DNA of 43,270 bases from Phycisphaerae bacterium (GCA_012744475.1 JAAYBV010000046.1:1-43270), one strand, 5' to 3'; positions 1-8,856 are shown, counted from the first letter of the stretch. Program-made: numbers and translations. Notes: a model not told the origin generated them from the sequence alone.

Positions 1-324
1 AACGTCTCTGGCCAGATGCTTCGACTTCGCTCAGCATGACAAGAGAGGGAAGGAGCGCTCAGGGTGAAAAAAGGGGGGCGATGCACTCCGCACAGGGTGA
101 CAACGAAGGAAGAGCTTGCGAGGCCCTGCCGCAATACGCAATACGTGATACGCGCGACGCACGACGCACGACGAACGCGCGGGTGGCAGCCTCAGGCGAA
201 GCGCCCCTCCTGAGCTTGCCGAAGGCTTGGGGATGGCGAGCGACGAGCCCTCGCGCACGACGCAACACGCACGACGCATGACGAGCAGGCTTTTTGCTGT
301 CGAAAACGGGCTTTGAGGCTTAGA
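1..324. repeat. Gene-free spacer of degenerate quasi-repeats
   Basis: No convincing gene is seen before the thiamine gene. The spacer is made of short degenerate repeats: a GCTCAG-(C/G)-(A/G)TGA type around 30-105, runs of (A/C)ACG and TACG units around 130-180 and 247-283, and a REP-like hairpin unit at 183-237. Open frames here on both strands have low-complexity Arg/Ala/Ser-rich translations and look like chance. The 3' part (300-324) leads directly into the next gene. Confidence 0.6.
183..237 (+). repeat. REP-like palindromic unit, single copy A
   Basis: It begins with GTGGCAGCCTC (183-193) and ends with CTTGGGGATGGC (226-237), the same borders as the units at 8732, 8810 (inverted) and 43172. 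The inner part is longer than in the other copies and holds its own inverted repeat, CTCAGG against CCTGAG. No inverted partner unit is seen within the following 100 bases, so this looks like a solitary or decayed copy. Confidence 0.6.
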
Positions 325-1389
325 ATGGCGGCCATGATGGACAGAGCGGTTTACCGGATTATCGATGCGAATTTCAACCGGGCCCGCGAGGCGCTGCGGG
401 TGATGGAGGAATACTGCCGGTTCGCGGTCAACAACGGCACGCTGAGCGGCCGGGCCAAGCAACTGCGGCACGAGCTTTGTGCGGCGATCGGACAACTGGA
501 GCAGGGCAAGCTGCTGGCCGGACGCGACACGCTGGGCGACGTCGGCGTCGGACAGCAGGTGGAGAACCAGCTCCAGCGCGCCACGGCGGCCGAGGCGTTC
601 ACCGCGGGCGCCCGGCGTCTGACCGAGGCGCTGCGGGCGCTGGCCGAGATGGCGCAGGCCGAGAGCAAGCCGGTCGCGGCGGCCATCGAGCGGCTTCGCT
701 ACCAAGCGTACACGCTGGAGAAGGACGTGGTGCTGTTCGCGCAGCCGGTGGAGAAGTTCAATCGGGTGCGGCTGTATGTGATCGTCACGAGCGACCTGCC
801 GACCAAGATCCTCTCGCTGGCCAGCCGCTGCGCCGCCGGCGGGGCCGACTGCATCCAGTTGCGGGCCAAGGACATGCCCGACGAGCGGCTGTTCGCGGTG
901 GCGGTCGAGTTCGTGGACATCTGCCGGGACTTCGGGGCGTTGAGCATCATCAACGACCGCGTCGACATCGCCTGCGCCGCGGGCGCCGACGGCGTACACC
1001 TGGGCCAGGGCGATCTGCCGGTGGAGCAGGCCCGGCGGCTGCAACTGAGCCCGCTGATCATCGGCAAGAGCACGCACGACCAGAACGAGCTCGAACGGGC
1101 AGTCGACTCGCTGCCCAGCTATGTGAGTCTGGGTCCGGCCTTCCCGACGACGACGAAACCGAAGATCGAGATCGCGGGGCTGGACTACATCCAACACGGG
1201 CTGGAACGGCTCGCCGAGACGGGCGTCAGCCACGTCGCGATCGGCGGGATCACGCACGAGAACGTCGAGCAGGTGCTCCGAGCCGGGGCGCAGCGCGTTG
1301 CCGTCGGCGCCGACGTGACCGAGGCGCCGAACCCGGGCGATGCGTGCCGCCGGCTCAAGGACAAGATCGCTGAGTCTCTGGCAGAGTGA
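325..1389 (+). CDS. thiE: ThiD2-ThiE fusion: thiamine phosphate synthase with N-terminal HMP-P kinase-like domain
   Basis: The C-terminal domain (about residues 149-350) is thiamine phosphate synthase, which joins HMP pyrophosphate and thiazole phosphate to make thiamine phosphate. Its signatures are QLRAKD near 178, INDR near 209, GVHLGQ near 223, GKSTH near 247, GPAFPTTTK near 270 and a late IGGIT phosphate-binding loop. The N-terminal 140 residues (RIIDANFNRAREALRV and following helices) match the ThiD2 domain, reported as a monofunctional HMP-phosphate kinase often fused to ThiE. A cytoplasmic bifunctional enzyme is inferred. ATG 325 is chosen because GAG lies about 7 nt upstream; ATG 334 or 337 are equally possible, and the longer TTG start at 313 is less likely. 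The secreted protein gene follows after 28 nt, so co-transcription is possible without an obvious functional link. Confidence 0.88.
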   Translation: MAAMMDRAVYRIIDANFNRAREALRVMEEYCRFAVNNGTLSGRAKQLRHELCAAIGQLEQGKLLAGRDTLGDVGVGQQVENQLQRATAAEAFTAGARRLTEALRALAEMAQAESKPVAAAIERLRYQAYTLEKDVVLFAQPVEKFNRVRLYVIVTSDLPTKILSLASRCAAGGADCIQLRAKDMPDERLFAVAVEFVDICRDFGALSIINDRVDIACAAGADGVHLGQGDLPVEQARRLQLSPLIIGKSTHDQNELERAVDSLPSYVSLGPAFPTTTKPKIEIAGLDYIQHGLERLAETGVSHVAIGGITHENVEQVLRAGAQRVAVGADVTEAPNPGDACRRLKDKIAESLAE

Positions 1390-1417
1390 TTTCCAACAGC
1401 GAAGGTGAGGTGAGCAA

Positions 1418-3025
1418 ATGATTGAAGCGAGATCCATCCGATGTCTCATCGCGGCGGCTCTTCTGATCGGCGGCTGGTCTGTCGTCGCAAGCGCCGAGGA
1501 CCTCTGGGAACTGGCCAACCGGAACAAGGACGTGCTGCGGATCGCGACGCTGTTCACCGCGCAGGACGTGCGCGACCGGCTCGCGACGGACGAGGGGCTC
1601 GACAGCGCGATGGACTGGTGCCGCAAGACGGGCGTGACGCACGCGTTCATCGAGTCGTTCCGCGACGGCTACACCGCCGAACGCAAGGCCCTCGAACACG
1701 CGCGGGACCGGTTCGTCGAGAGCGGGTTCGACGTTTCCGGCTGCGTCACGCCCACCGGCTTCGGCAAAACCTCCACGGGCTGGCGCGTCGTCTCGTGCTA
1801 CACGAACGCGGACACGCAGCAGCGGATTCACGAGATCTTCGAGTACGCCGCGTCGATCTTCGATGAGATCATGATCGATGACTTTCTCTTCACCGACTGC
1901 GAGTGCGAAGAGTGCCAGCAGGCGCGAGGCACGCAGGCGTGGGACGAGTACCGCTGCGACCTGATGGTCCGCGTCAGCCGCGACCGCATCCTCGCCCCCG
2001 CCCGCGCCGTCAACCCCAACGTTAAAGTCATCCTCAAATATCCACAATGGTACAGCGCGCTCCATGAGCGGGGGTATGAGGTGGTGCGGCAGACGGCAGA
2101 TTACGACCGGATCTGGGTGGGGACGGAGACGCGGGACTACGACGACCCGCAGTGGGGCGGCAAGGTCCAATACGAGGCGTACTTCATCATGCGGTGGCTC
2201 GGCGAGATCGGCGGGGCCAAGTGCGGCGGCGGCTGGTTCGACCCCTACGGCACGCACGAGGACACCTACGTCGAGCAGGCCCGCCAGACCGTGCTGGCCG
2301 ACGCGAAGGAGATGCTGCTGTTCTGCTACGGCTCGCTGCTGGGCGGCACCGGCCCGGCCAACGTCGCACGGCTGCGCACCGAAATCCCGCACCTGTTCGA
2401 GCTGGCCTCGCTCGTGCGCGGCCAGCCCCTGCGAGGGATCGCGGCGCCCAAGCCGCCGAACAGCAAGCCGCGAGGCGAAGCCTACGTCTACGACTTCGTC
2501 GGCATGCTCGGCCTGCCCCTGGTGCCCACCGCGACGATCCGTGACGACGCGAAGGCCGCCTTCCTGCCCATCCAGGCGATGAAGGACCCGCAGCTCTGGC
2601 CCAAGCTGCGCCGCATGCTCGATTCCGGCGCGCCCGTGCTCGTCACCGACGGCCTGGCCGAGCGATTCACCACGAGCCAGTCCTACGACAATCTCCTCAC
2701 GCTCAAGGTCGGCGGTGACCCCAAAAGCCTGCTGCAACTGTCGCGCGAGGACCTGGCGCCGATCCGCGACAAGATGCTGGCGCCGTTCGGGATCAGGTTC
2801 GACGCGCCCAACAAGGTGGCTCTGTACTTGATCGGCGACCGCTGCGTCGTGATCGAGAACTTCAACGACCAGCCAATCGACGCGACGCTGCAATTCGATA
2901 AGCCCATCGACGCCAAGGCCGCAGTGGTGCTGCCGGTCGACGCCGACGTGAACTTCTCGTGCGACGCGGGCAAGATCGTGTTCACCACGATCGACCCGCG
3001 CACCCTGGTCGCGCTGACCTATTAG
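1418..3025 (+). CDS. Secreted TIM-barrel glycoside-hydrolase-like protein
   Basis: A 535-residue protein with a clear Sec signal peptide: basic start, hydrophobic run about residues 10-25, and cleavage after ASA near 28. The mature part alternates strand/helix elements typical of glycosidase-like TIM barrels, for example a block near residue 148 reading IMIDDFLFTDC followed by ECEECQQARG. Acidic clusters at strand ends and a CxCxxC pattern are notable; the cysteines may bind metal or form disulfides. The C-terminal 80 residues look like a beta-sandwich of the kind that closes many glycosidases. I do not recognise a numbered family or the substrate. The start ATG has GGTGAGG upstream. A periplasmic or extracellular sugar-related role is inferred from fold-like features and from the other glycan enzymes in the window. 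Confidence 0.7.
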   Translation: MIEARSIRCLIAAALLIGGWSVVASAEDLWELANRNKDVLRIATLFTAQDVRDRLATDEGLDSAMDWCRKTGVTHAFIESFRDGYTAERKALEHARDRFVESGFDVSGCVTPTGFGKTSTGWRVVSCYTNADTQQRIHEIFEYAASIFDEIMIDDFLFTDCECEECQQARGTQAWDEYRCDLMVRVSRDRILAPARAVNPNVKVILKYPQWYSALHERGYEVVRQTADYDRIWVGTETRDYDDPQWGGKVQYEAYFIMRWLGEIGGAKCGGGWFDPYGTHEDTYVEQARQTVLADAKEMLLFCYGSLLGGTGPANVARLRTEIPHLFELASLVRGQPLRGIAAPKPPNSKPRGEAYVYDFVGMLGLPLVPTATIRDDAKAAFLPIQAMKDPQLWPKLRRMLDSGAPVLVTDGLAERFTTSQSYDNLLTLKVGGDPKSLLQLSREDLAPIRDKMLAPFGIRFDAPNKVALYLIGDRCVVIENFNDQPIDATLQFDKPIDAKAAVVLPVDADVNFSCDAGKIVFTTIDPRTLVALTY

Positions 3026-3143
3026 AAGGACCGAACCCGGGACTTCCGGCCGCAGTACCTTCTCGACGTGGGCCGCAGGCCTTTGTGTTCCGCTCGGGCG
3101 GGCCGTGCGGCGATGGACGTGTTCACTGCACAAGGGAGAAATC

Positions 3144-3407
3144 ATGAACGTAAGGCAGATCTTCTTCTTCGACTCGACGCTGACCCCGAAGATCATCACC
3201 TTCGTGTACTGGCTGGCATTGCTCGGCATCGTGGTCTCCGCCCTGACCTCCATGTTCGCCGGCTTCGGCGGCCTGACCTTCGGCAAGTTCCTGATGGGCC
3301 TGTTCATCATCGTTGGCGGCGCCGTCGCCGCCCGAATCGGGTGCGAGCTGCTCATCGTCCTGTTCAAGATCCACGAGAACATCCACAAGCTCGCCGAGAA
3401 GGCCTGA
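3144..3407 (+). CDS. DUF4282 domain membrane protein
   Basis: An 87-residue protein with two transmembrane segments (about 17-41 and 49-72). The pattern F-D-S-T-L-T-P-K-I-I near residue 9, the YWLALLGI helix, and the closing RIGCELLIVLFKIHENI are hallmarks of DUF4282, a small widespread family of unknown function. The start at ATG 3144 is supported by GGGAG a few bases upstream; an in-frame start at 3105 would add unrelated residues. It stands alone between a secreted hydrolase and the duplicated membrane proteins. The family match is from memory of its signature; the function is unknown. Confidence 0.85.
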   Translation: MNVRQIFFFDSTLTPKIITFVYWLALLGIVVSALTSMFAGFGGLTFGKFLMGLFIIVGGAVAARIGCELLIVLFKIHENIHKLAEKA

Positions 3408-3536
3408 TACGGATATTGATGGCAGGGTAGTCTTTGCGCATGGCGAGCGGGACACCTGGCCAAGCGAGTCTGGCGGTGTCGCGACGTCGTCTTCTGCGAG
3501 GGTGGTGCTGTTGCCGGACATCGGGAGAGACAAAAC

Positions 3537-4208
3537 ATGAAACACAGGAGTATCATCTGCGGTGTGGTTTACGTGCTCTGCCTTCTGGCAGACCCCGTCA
3601 TCCGATATGCCGGCGGTCGCGCGTGTGTGCCCTTGTGGGTGCCACCTCTCTTGCCGGCCCAGGTTGTGCCTGACGTGATCGGGTTAGTGGCTGCGGTCTT
3701 CCTCTGGGTCGCGGTTGTCCGGTCGCTCATCGCGCGCAGAGACCGACGCTGGACCCTTGGCGTACTGGCGGCCGTCGTCGCAGCGACAGGAGCTTTGTGG
3801 TTCAGCGTTCCGCGTTGGCCCGTATTCCTTTACGGCCTCCGGGACCGTTTCGTCAGCAAGGTCGGGTACGCCCGGATGAGACACTTCGCCGAGGAGATAT
3901 CTCAGAACCACCCTCTGGTGAACACCGAGGGAATCCTGATCCGGCCCGACAGGCTCAAGGCCGTGTCCCCCGAGCAGACCGAGCAATGGAACGATCTGGT
4001 CGCGCGGTATCCCTTCCTCGCGTGGAACGACGGACCAGGGCATGTCATCGCACGCGGGGGCCTGGTCGAGCTGACGTGGGGCTCGCCCCTGGTGGGCCAT
4101 TGGGGATTCCAGGTAGCACCCGGCGGCGAAGTCACCGACCTCGATCCGGAACGCGCCTGGTTCCTGCGAGTCGCCAAGGACCTCCAGTTCGTCAACTACT
4201 TCGACTGA
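3537..4208 (+). CDS. Unknown three-helix membrane protein, paralog 1
   Basis: A 223-residue protein. Three hydrophobic segments lie at about 5-25, 44-64 and 73-95, and a polar C-terminal domain of about 125 residues follows, starting near the stretch LRDRFVSKVGY. The C-terminal domain is rich in aromatic and acidic residues, including QTEQWNDLV and WGSPLVGHWGFQV. It is closely similar in protein and DNA to the product of 5328-5999, including silent sites, which points to a recent duplication. The start ATG has GGGAGA upstream, and the two paralogs align from their first residue. I do not recognise a named family. Membrane location is inferred from the sequence; function is unknown. Confidence 0.75.
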   Translation: MKHRSIICGVVYVLCLLADPVIRYAGGRACVPLWVPPLLPAQVVPDVIGLVAAVFLWVAVVRSLIARRDRRWTLGVLAAVVAATGALWFSVPRWPVFLYGLRDRFVSKVGYARMRHFAEEISQNHPLVNTEGILIRPDRLKAVSPEQTEQWNDLVARYPFLAWNDGPGHVIARGGLVELTWGSPLVGHWGFQVAPGGEVTDLDPERAWFLRVAKDLQFVNYFD

Positions 4209-4533
4209 ACCGCCCGCACGACCAGTCCACCTGCGATTCGCACGTAAGGGTCGCGGCACGTGACGGCTCCAGGTTCGCTCGACAAGTCGCACGGGATAGG
4301 TCCATAGCCGGAACGTCGTCCCAGCAGCGGAAGGCAGAGGGCTCCCGAAACGCAAGAATGCGTCGAAACACACGAATCTTGACGGAACAGAATGAGCGCC
4401 CTGCGCATCTGGCCGGTTGTGACAGCGGGTGGGTGCGGCCGGGTCACTCGTTCGATCCTGAAAGACGTCGGGACGGAAGCGATCCGGGCGCCGGGCGAAT
4501 GAGACGAGACGGACACTGGAGCGGAGATCGAAG
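4209..4533. other. Gene-free spacer between paralog 1 and the one-helix protein
   Basis: About 325 bases with no supported gene. Long frames crossing it are shadows of paralog 1 with Arg-rich translations. No convincing hairpin/T-run terminator or promoter was found. GCGGAGATCGAAG at the end supplies the ribosome binding site of the next gene. Confidence 0.5.
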
Positions 4534-5058
4534 ATGAAAGACGACAAGGGCGGGACACAACAGAGCGCCAAATCGCCGAGACGAAGGAAGAAATGGCCCG
4601 TTGTGCTGGCGGTGGCATTTCTCGCCGTGCTGGTATTCCTCGTGGCCTTGCCCTTTCCGCTATGTCGGGATATGGGCTACGTTTGCGAGCACACCGCGTC
4701 GCGCAAGGGCTACCGAAAGTGGTTCATGGGTCTGCGGACCAGCCAATGGTACAGCGCCAGTCAACTGGAACGATTCATGCTTGAGAAGCACCCGCAGGAT
4801 CTGACGCACCGCTGGGTCAGTTTCATGGGGACCGGAAGGAACCTTGTCGGTCAGGCCGGTTCCTTCTCGCACGGACGGCCCAACCGTACGTTGCTCCTGT
4901 TGCGACAACAGTTCGACGACCACGTGGACAGCCTCGACGACGCGGGCAAGCTGGAGCTTTTCCGCGTCCTCGCTTCAGGCCAGAAGGACCGGATCGAAGC
5001 CCAACTGGCCCCGGTCCGCGAAAGACCTTTCGAACCGTTCCGAGACCCGCAGCCATAG
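4534..5058 (+). CDS. Unknown one-helix membrane protein
   Basis: A 174-residue protein with a short basic N-terminus (SPRRRKKW near 14), one strong transmembrane helix (about residues 22-43) and a polar C-terminal domain of about 125 residues. The topology predicted by the positive-inside rule puts the C-terminal domain outside the cytoplasm. The domain has Cys residues near 45 and 51, a basic RKGYRKWF stretch, a HRWVSFMGTG stretch and a helical acidic end. The start has GGAG about 9 nt upstream. It lies between two near-identical three-helix proteins, which suggests, but does not show, a shared function. I do not recognise a family. Confidence 0.65.
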   Translation: MKDDKGGTQQSAKSPRRRKKWPVVLAVAFLAVLVFLVALPFPLCRDMGYVCEHTASRKGYRKWFMGLRTSQWYSASQLERFMLEKHPQDLTHRWVSFMGTGRNLVGQAGSFSHGRPNRTLLLLRQQFDDHVDSLDDAGKLELFRVLASGQKDRIEAQLAPVRERPFEPFRDPQP

Positions 5059-5327
5059 GAAGAACCGCGACCGATGTCGCCCGTGCCGGCTCGACACCCG
5101 CCTTCCGCCACAAGTAGATGCACGGTAACATGTTATGCGTGTCACCTGGCAAATGGACGCCGGCGTGACGCAGGACGCGGAATGCTCACGGCGCGAAATC
5201 GCGCAGAATACCTGGCCTTCATCGTAACGGGATGCGCTCCTGCACGTCCAATTGATTGCAGAGCGGTCGTTGCGGCAGCCCGACCGGGGAAGTAGACGGC
5301 GTCACGGAACGTCGGGAGGTATGGAGA

Positions 5328-5999
5328 ATGAGAGCAACCAGCATCGTGTGTGGCGTGGTTTACGTGCTCTGCCTTCTGGCAGACCCCGCCATCGACTATG
5401 CCGGCGGTCGCGCGTGCACGCCCTTGTGGGTGCCACCCGGTTGGCCGCCCCATGTTACGCTCTTGGGGATCAGGTTCGTCGCAGGCGTCTTCCTATTGGG
5501 GGCGGTTGTCCGGTCGCTCATCGCGCGCAGAAACAGACGCTGGACCATCGGCATCCTGGCCGTCCTCGTCGTGGCGACGGGTGCCCTCCGGCTTGCTGCT
5601 CCACATCTGCCCGGATACCTCCATGGCCTCCGGGACCGTTTCGTCAGCAAGGTCGGCTACACCCGAATGCGACAGTTCGCCGAGGAGGTATCTCAGAACC
5701 ACCCTCTGGTAGACTTTAACGGAATCCTGATCAGGCCCGACAGGCTCAAGGCTGCATCCCGCGAGCAGACCGAGCAATGGAACGATCTGGTCTCGCGGTA
5801 TCCCTTCCTCAACTGGAACTATGGGGCGGGTTCCGTCATCGCACGCGGGGGCTTGGTTGAGCTGACGTGGGGCTCGCCCCTGGTTGGCCATTGGGGATTC
5901 CAGGTGGCGCCCGGCGGCGAAGTCACCGACCTCGATCCTGATGAGGGCTGGTTTCTGCGAGTCGCCCAAGACCTCCAGTTCGTCTACTACTACAACTGA
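5328..5999 (+). CDS. Unknown three-helix membrane protein, paralog 2
   Basis: A 223-residue protein of the same length and layout as the product of 3537-4208: three membrane segments then a soluble C-terminal domain. Most residues are shared, including LRDRFVSKVGY, ISQ/VSQNHPLV, GILIRPDRLKA and LVGHWGFQVAPGGEVTDLD. The differences concentrate in the loop after the first helix and in the second and third helices. ATG 5328 is chosen because GGAGG lies 8 nt upstream and because it aligns with the start of the paralog; an open frame extends further upstream but gives unrelated residues. Function is unknown. Confidence 0.75.
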   Translation: MRATSIVCGVVYVLCLLADPAIDYAGGRACTPLWVPPGWPPHVTLLGIRFVAGVFLLGAVVRSLIARRNRRWTIGILAVLVVATGALRLAAPHLPGYLHGLRDRFVSKVGYTRMRQFAEEVSQNHPLVDFNGILIRPDRLKAASREQTEQWNDLVSRYPFLNWNYGAGSVIARGGLVELTWGSPLVGHWGFQVAPGGEVTDLDPDEGWFLRVAQDLQFVYYYN

Positions 6000-6088
6000 A
6001 CCGCATTTGCCGCCAACCCTCGCGCGATCCGCATTTGCAGGGAGCGCGGATGAACGAGCCTTCTCGTCACTTCGAACGCAGCAACCAG

Positions 6089-6117
6089 TGGTCGATCGCG
6101 TGCGGATGCAGTATACT
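6089..6117 (+). promoter_or_regulatory. Possible promoter, good -10 with weak -35
   Basis: TATACT at 6112-6117 differs from the consensus -10 at one position. A weak TGGTCG (6089-6094) lies 17 nt upstream. It would start transcription about 50 nt before the gene at 6175. The weak -35 keeps confidence low. Confidence 0.35.
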
Positions 6118-6174
6118 CATTCGTCAGCCTGAACGCCGCCCAATTTGAAAGGCGATGAGACAGGGGCAATGCAG

Positions 6175-7122
6175 ATGACCACCAGAGCGCTGAGACCTTG
6201 CTGGCTGAACTGCTACGGGGCTGAGGATCGGAGTTTCCTCTCTGATGGTGAGCTTCTGGCCATCGACGCCATGGAAGATGCGATCGCGCCGCTGGACGAA
6301 CAAACGACTCGGATCAGACAAGTGATCACGGGCTTCGAGGCGTGCTATCACGAGGCGGACAAAGAAGCCCAGTTTATCATCGGTGCGATCTGTGCAGGAC
6401 ATTGCCCCCAGCGGTCGAACGAGCGGCCGGCGCAGCGCAGGCGGGACCTGGAGAACGCCCGAGACATACTGGCCGCGTGGTGCGTGGACCCGAGCGGCAA
6501 GAGCGCGGATCGGGAGATTGGCGGCGTTCGGGCCAATGAGCTGCTCGGCTTCTTAGGAGAGCCGAATCCTCTGAAGCTGTGGCAGGTGGCGCGGATTGTG
6601 GATAAGGTCCGCAGTGCTCTCGAACCAGATCGCCCCTATCGGAATCTGGTGCTGGGCGTTGGAGAATATGGCGAGCCCGGCGAATGTACGGCGGAGGCGC
6701 ACTACCGAGGCGACCTGCCCCTCCTGCGCCGGACGAGAGAGACGATGATCCACGATACAGCCGATGGCAAGCCGTCCAAGGTCAGCCTGGCGTATGCCAT
6801 CGATCTGCTGATGCCTTGTGTTTGGGACTTCGGTGGGAGTCTTGTGACCATTCTCAAAGCCATCGGCGGCGACCTTCACCCGGTCAGGCCGCTGGCGTGC
6901 TGTGCCCGAAACATCCGGCTGAGCCCTCTCTATGACCGCCTGACGACGATCTCGAATGCGCTGAACGACTTCTGGAAGGGCCGGACGGCGGGCAGGGACA
7001 CCGACCCTCATATCCTGGCATCTCTGGGCACACCCACGCCGGCCAAGCGATGGCTTGCCGCCTCGCTCGACAAGACGATCCGATTGCACTTGACCCTGCC
7101 GTTCAACATGAACCTGTTCTGA
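6175..7122 (+). CDS. Unknown soluble protein
   Basis: About 315 residues, mostly helical and with no signal peptide or membrane segment. It holds scattered cysteines (CWLNCYG near the start, ICAGHC near 75, CCARNI near 240) and acidic and basic helices. I do not recognise any domain. The in-frame TTG at 6145 and ATG 6169 are alternative starts; ATG 6175 is preferred because the GGGG run sits 8 nt before it but only 2 nt before 6169. The DUF5010-like gene follows after 13 nt on the same strand, so the two are probably co-transcribed. Confidence 0.65.
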   Translation: MTTRALRPCWLNCYGAEDRSFLSDGELLAIDAMEDAIAPLDEQTTRIRQVITGFEACYHEADKEAQFIIGAICAGHCPQRSNERPAQRRRDLENARDILAAWCVDPSGKSADREIGGVRANELLGFLGEPNPLKLWQVARIVDKVRSALEPDRPYRNLVLGVGEYGEPGECTAEAHYRGDLPLLRRTRETMIHDTADGKPSKVSLAYAIDLLMPCVWDFGGSLVTILKAIGGDLHPVRPLACCARNIRLSPLYDRLTTISNALNDFWKGRTAGRDTDPHILASLGTPTPAKRWLAASLDKTIRLHLTLPFNMNLF

Positions 7123-7135
7123 TTCGGAGGACCGC

Positions 7136-8701
7136 ATGCATACCGTGACCGTTGCGCTGCTATCGATGTTGTGTTGGGGGGCAGTCGGGCAAGTGAGGGA
7201 ACTGCCGGCTGATGCGCCGGGAGCATTCTTTCCGCTGCGGGCGCGGGACCATCGGGATGCGGGGTCGTTCCAGCGCGGCCGGCCGGTGGTCGGGACGACG
7301 TACTTTTACTGGTACGACATCGACAGCAACGCCCACATCTTCGACGGCGACGGCTCCGACGCGATGACGACGCATCCGGCCGACATGACCGACCTGAGCT
7401 ACAAGCGGGCCTCCTGGCACCAGAGCCAATTGCTCGACGTGATGGACGCGGGGATCGACTTCGTCATGCCGGTCTACTGGGGCGTGCCCGGCGACTATGA
7501 CGGCTGGAGCTTCGCGGGACTGCCTCCCCTGGTCGAGGCGCACAGCGAGCTGGAGAAGGCGGGCCTGAACCCGCCGGCCATCGGCCTGTTCTACGACACC
7601 TCGATCCTCCAATGGAACCGCTTCAACGCCGACGGCAGCAGCTACCATGTGGATCTGACCACGGATTTCGGCAAGCGCTGGTTCTACACGGCCATTCGCG
7701 ATTTCTTCAGTCTGATCCCGCCGGCCAAGTGGGCCCGCGTCGACGGCAAGCCGATCATCTTCTTCTACGAAGCGGCGTTCGCCGCGAAGCAGGACCCCGA
7801 GCGGCAGTTCGCGTTCGTCAAGGAACGCTTCGCGGCCGACTTCGGCGTCGAGCCGTTCCTCGTAAAATCCGCCGGATGGCAGGGCCAAGCCGACGCGGTT
7901 TATTCCTGGGGCGGCGCGGTCAATGGGCCGATCCTCTTCGAGGACGTGGCCGCACTGGGTCCGGGCTACGACCATAGCGCGGTCCCCGGCCGCCAGCCGC
8001 TGATCGTCGAACGCTGCGATGGGCAGACCTACATCGAGCGCTGGACGAAGCTGCTGCAACTGCCGCCGGGGCAGAGGCCCTGGATGGTGCACGTCGAGAC
8101 GTGGAACGAGTGGCACGAGGGGACCGACGTCGCCCGCTCGCGCGAATACGGGCGAGGTTATATCGTGCTGACCAAGCTGTTCGCCGACATGTGGCACACC
8201 GATACGCAGCTTCGGTTCGGCTCACCCTACACAGACGCCGAGCGGATCGTCTGGGAAGCGGAAGCGCCCAAGGGCCTGACGCTGCGCCCCAGCGGCGGCG
8301 ACGGCAACTGGCAGATTATCGAGCACGATGGGAGCGAGGCGGTTGTCACGCTGCCCAACCCTCATTCGCAAACGACTCGCTATCTGTACTTCGACGTCGA
8401 CGATGCCTTCGCGTTCGGCGTGCGCGGCAAGTCCGTGGCCCTTGCGGTGACGCACCGCGACGCAGGCTGCACCTCGTTCGGCGTCGACTACGACAGCACG
8501 GTCAGCGAGGGTCCGCTGGAAGGCTCGTTCCGGCCAGCCGGCAGCGTCGCGGTGGCGGGCAGCGGCCAATGGAAAACGGCACACTTCGCGCTGCCCGAGT
8601 GCCGGTTCGCAGGCCGCTGCAATGGCGTGGACCTTCGCCTGGTCGCTACCGGCGGCAACATGGAACTGGCCGTCCGCCGCGTCGAGATCGCCAAACCGTA
8701 G
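7136..8701 (+). CDS. Secreted DUF5010-like glycosidase-fold protein
   Basis: A 521-residue protein with an N-terminal signal-like hydrophobic segment (about residues 3-19). The N-terminal 350 residues form a GH99/GH71-like TIM-barrel type: TTYFYWYD near 55, DFVMPVYWG near 112, GKPIIFFYEA near 210 and the strand-end motif ETWNEWHEGTD near 323. WNEWHEG is typical of this barrel group. The C-terminal part (about 375-521) is a beta-sandwich of the type that accompanies DUF5010 catalytic domains. The substrate cannot be read from sequence. The start has GGAGG 6 nt upstream. It probably shares a transcript with the preceding unknown gene. Family assignment is from motif memory; activity is inferred. 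Confidence 0.75.
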   Translation: MHTVTVALLSMLCWGAVGQVRELPADAPGAFFPLRARDHRDAGSFQRGRPVVGTTYFYWYDIDSNAHIFDGDGSDAMTTHPADMTDLSYKRASWHQSQLLDVMDAGIDFVMPVYWGVPGDYDGWSFAGLPPLVEAHSELEKAGLNPPAIGLFYDTSILQWNRFNADGSSYHVDLTTDFGKRWFYTAIRDFFSLIPPAKWARVDGKPIIFFYEAAFAAKQDPERQFAFVKERFAADFGVEPFLVKSAGWQGQADAVYSWGGAVNGPILFEDVAALGPGYDHSAVPGRQPLIVERCDGQTYIERWTKLLQLPPGQRPWMVHVETWNEWHEGTDVARSREYGRGYIVLTKLFADMWHTDTQLRFGSPYTDAERIVWEAEAPKGLTLRPSGGDGNWQIIEHDGSEAVVTLPNPHSQTTRYLYFDVDDAFAFGVRGKSVALAVTHRDAGCTSFGVDYDSTVSEGPLEGSFRPAGSVAVAGSGQWKTAHFALPECRFAGRCNGVDLRLVATGGNMELAVRRVEIAKP

Positions 8702-8731
8702 GACGAGCGTTCCTGCTCCCTCAGACTTCGT

Positions 8732-8843
8732 GTGGCAGCCTCAAGCGCCAGCTTGGGGATGGCGGACTTGACCGCGGAAGCGACAGCAGAAGGACGCCCA
8801 TGCTCAGAACCATCCCCAAGCTCTTCGAGCTGGAGGCTGCCAC
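8732..8843. repeat. BIME-like inverted pair of REP-like units (B and C)
   Basis: Unit B (8732-8763) starts GTGGCAGCCTC and ends GGGGATGGC, with the stem CCTCAAGC / GCTTGGGG around a GCCA loop. Unit C (8810-8843) is on the opposite strand with the same borders and a different but still pairing stem, CCTCCAGCTC / GAGCTTGGGG (one mismatch). The two are separated by 46 nt. A matching arrangement with a 45-nt centre begins at 43172. The element lies in a spacer just after a stop codon, as REP elements often do. Confidence 0.7.
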
Positions 8844-8856
8844 CGGGGTTTTGGTG

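Noticed and set aside
31-1650. A 539-codon minus-strand frame over the start of the window
   Set aside because: It crosses the thiamine gene and repeat text; it is an antisense shadow with no domain.
5059-5130. A tRNA-like 3' end (GGCTCGACACCCGCCTTCCGCC) just after the one-helix protein gene, possible attachment site
   Set aside because: The T-stem does not pair and there is no 5' half, no second copy at a plausible distance and no integrase. It looks like chance similarity.
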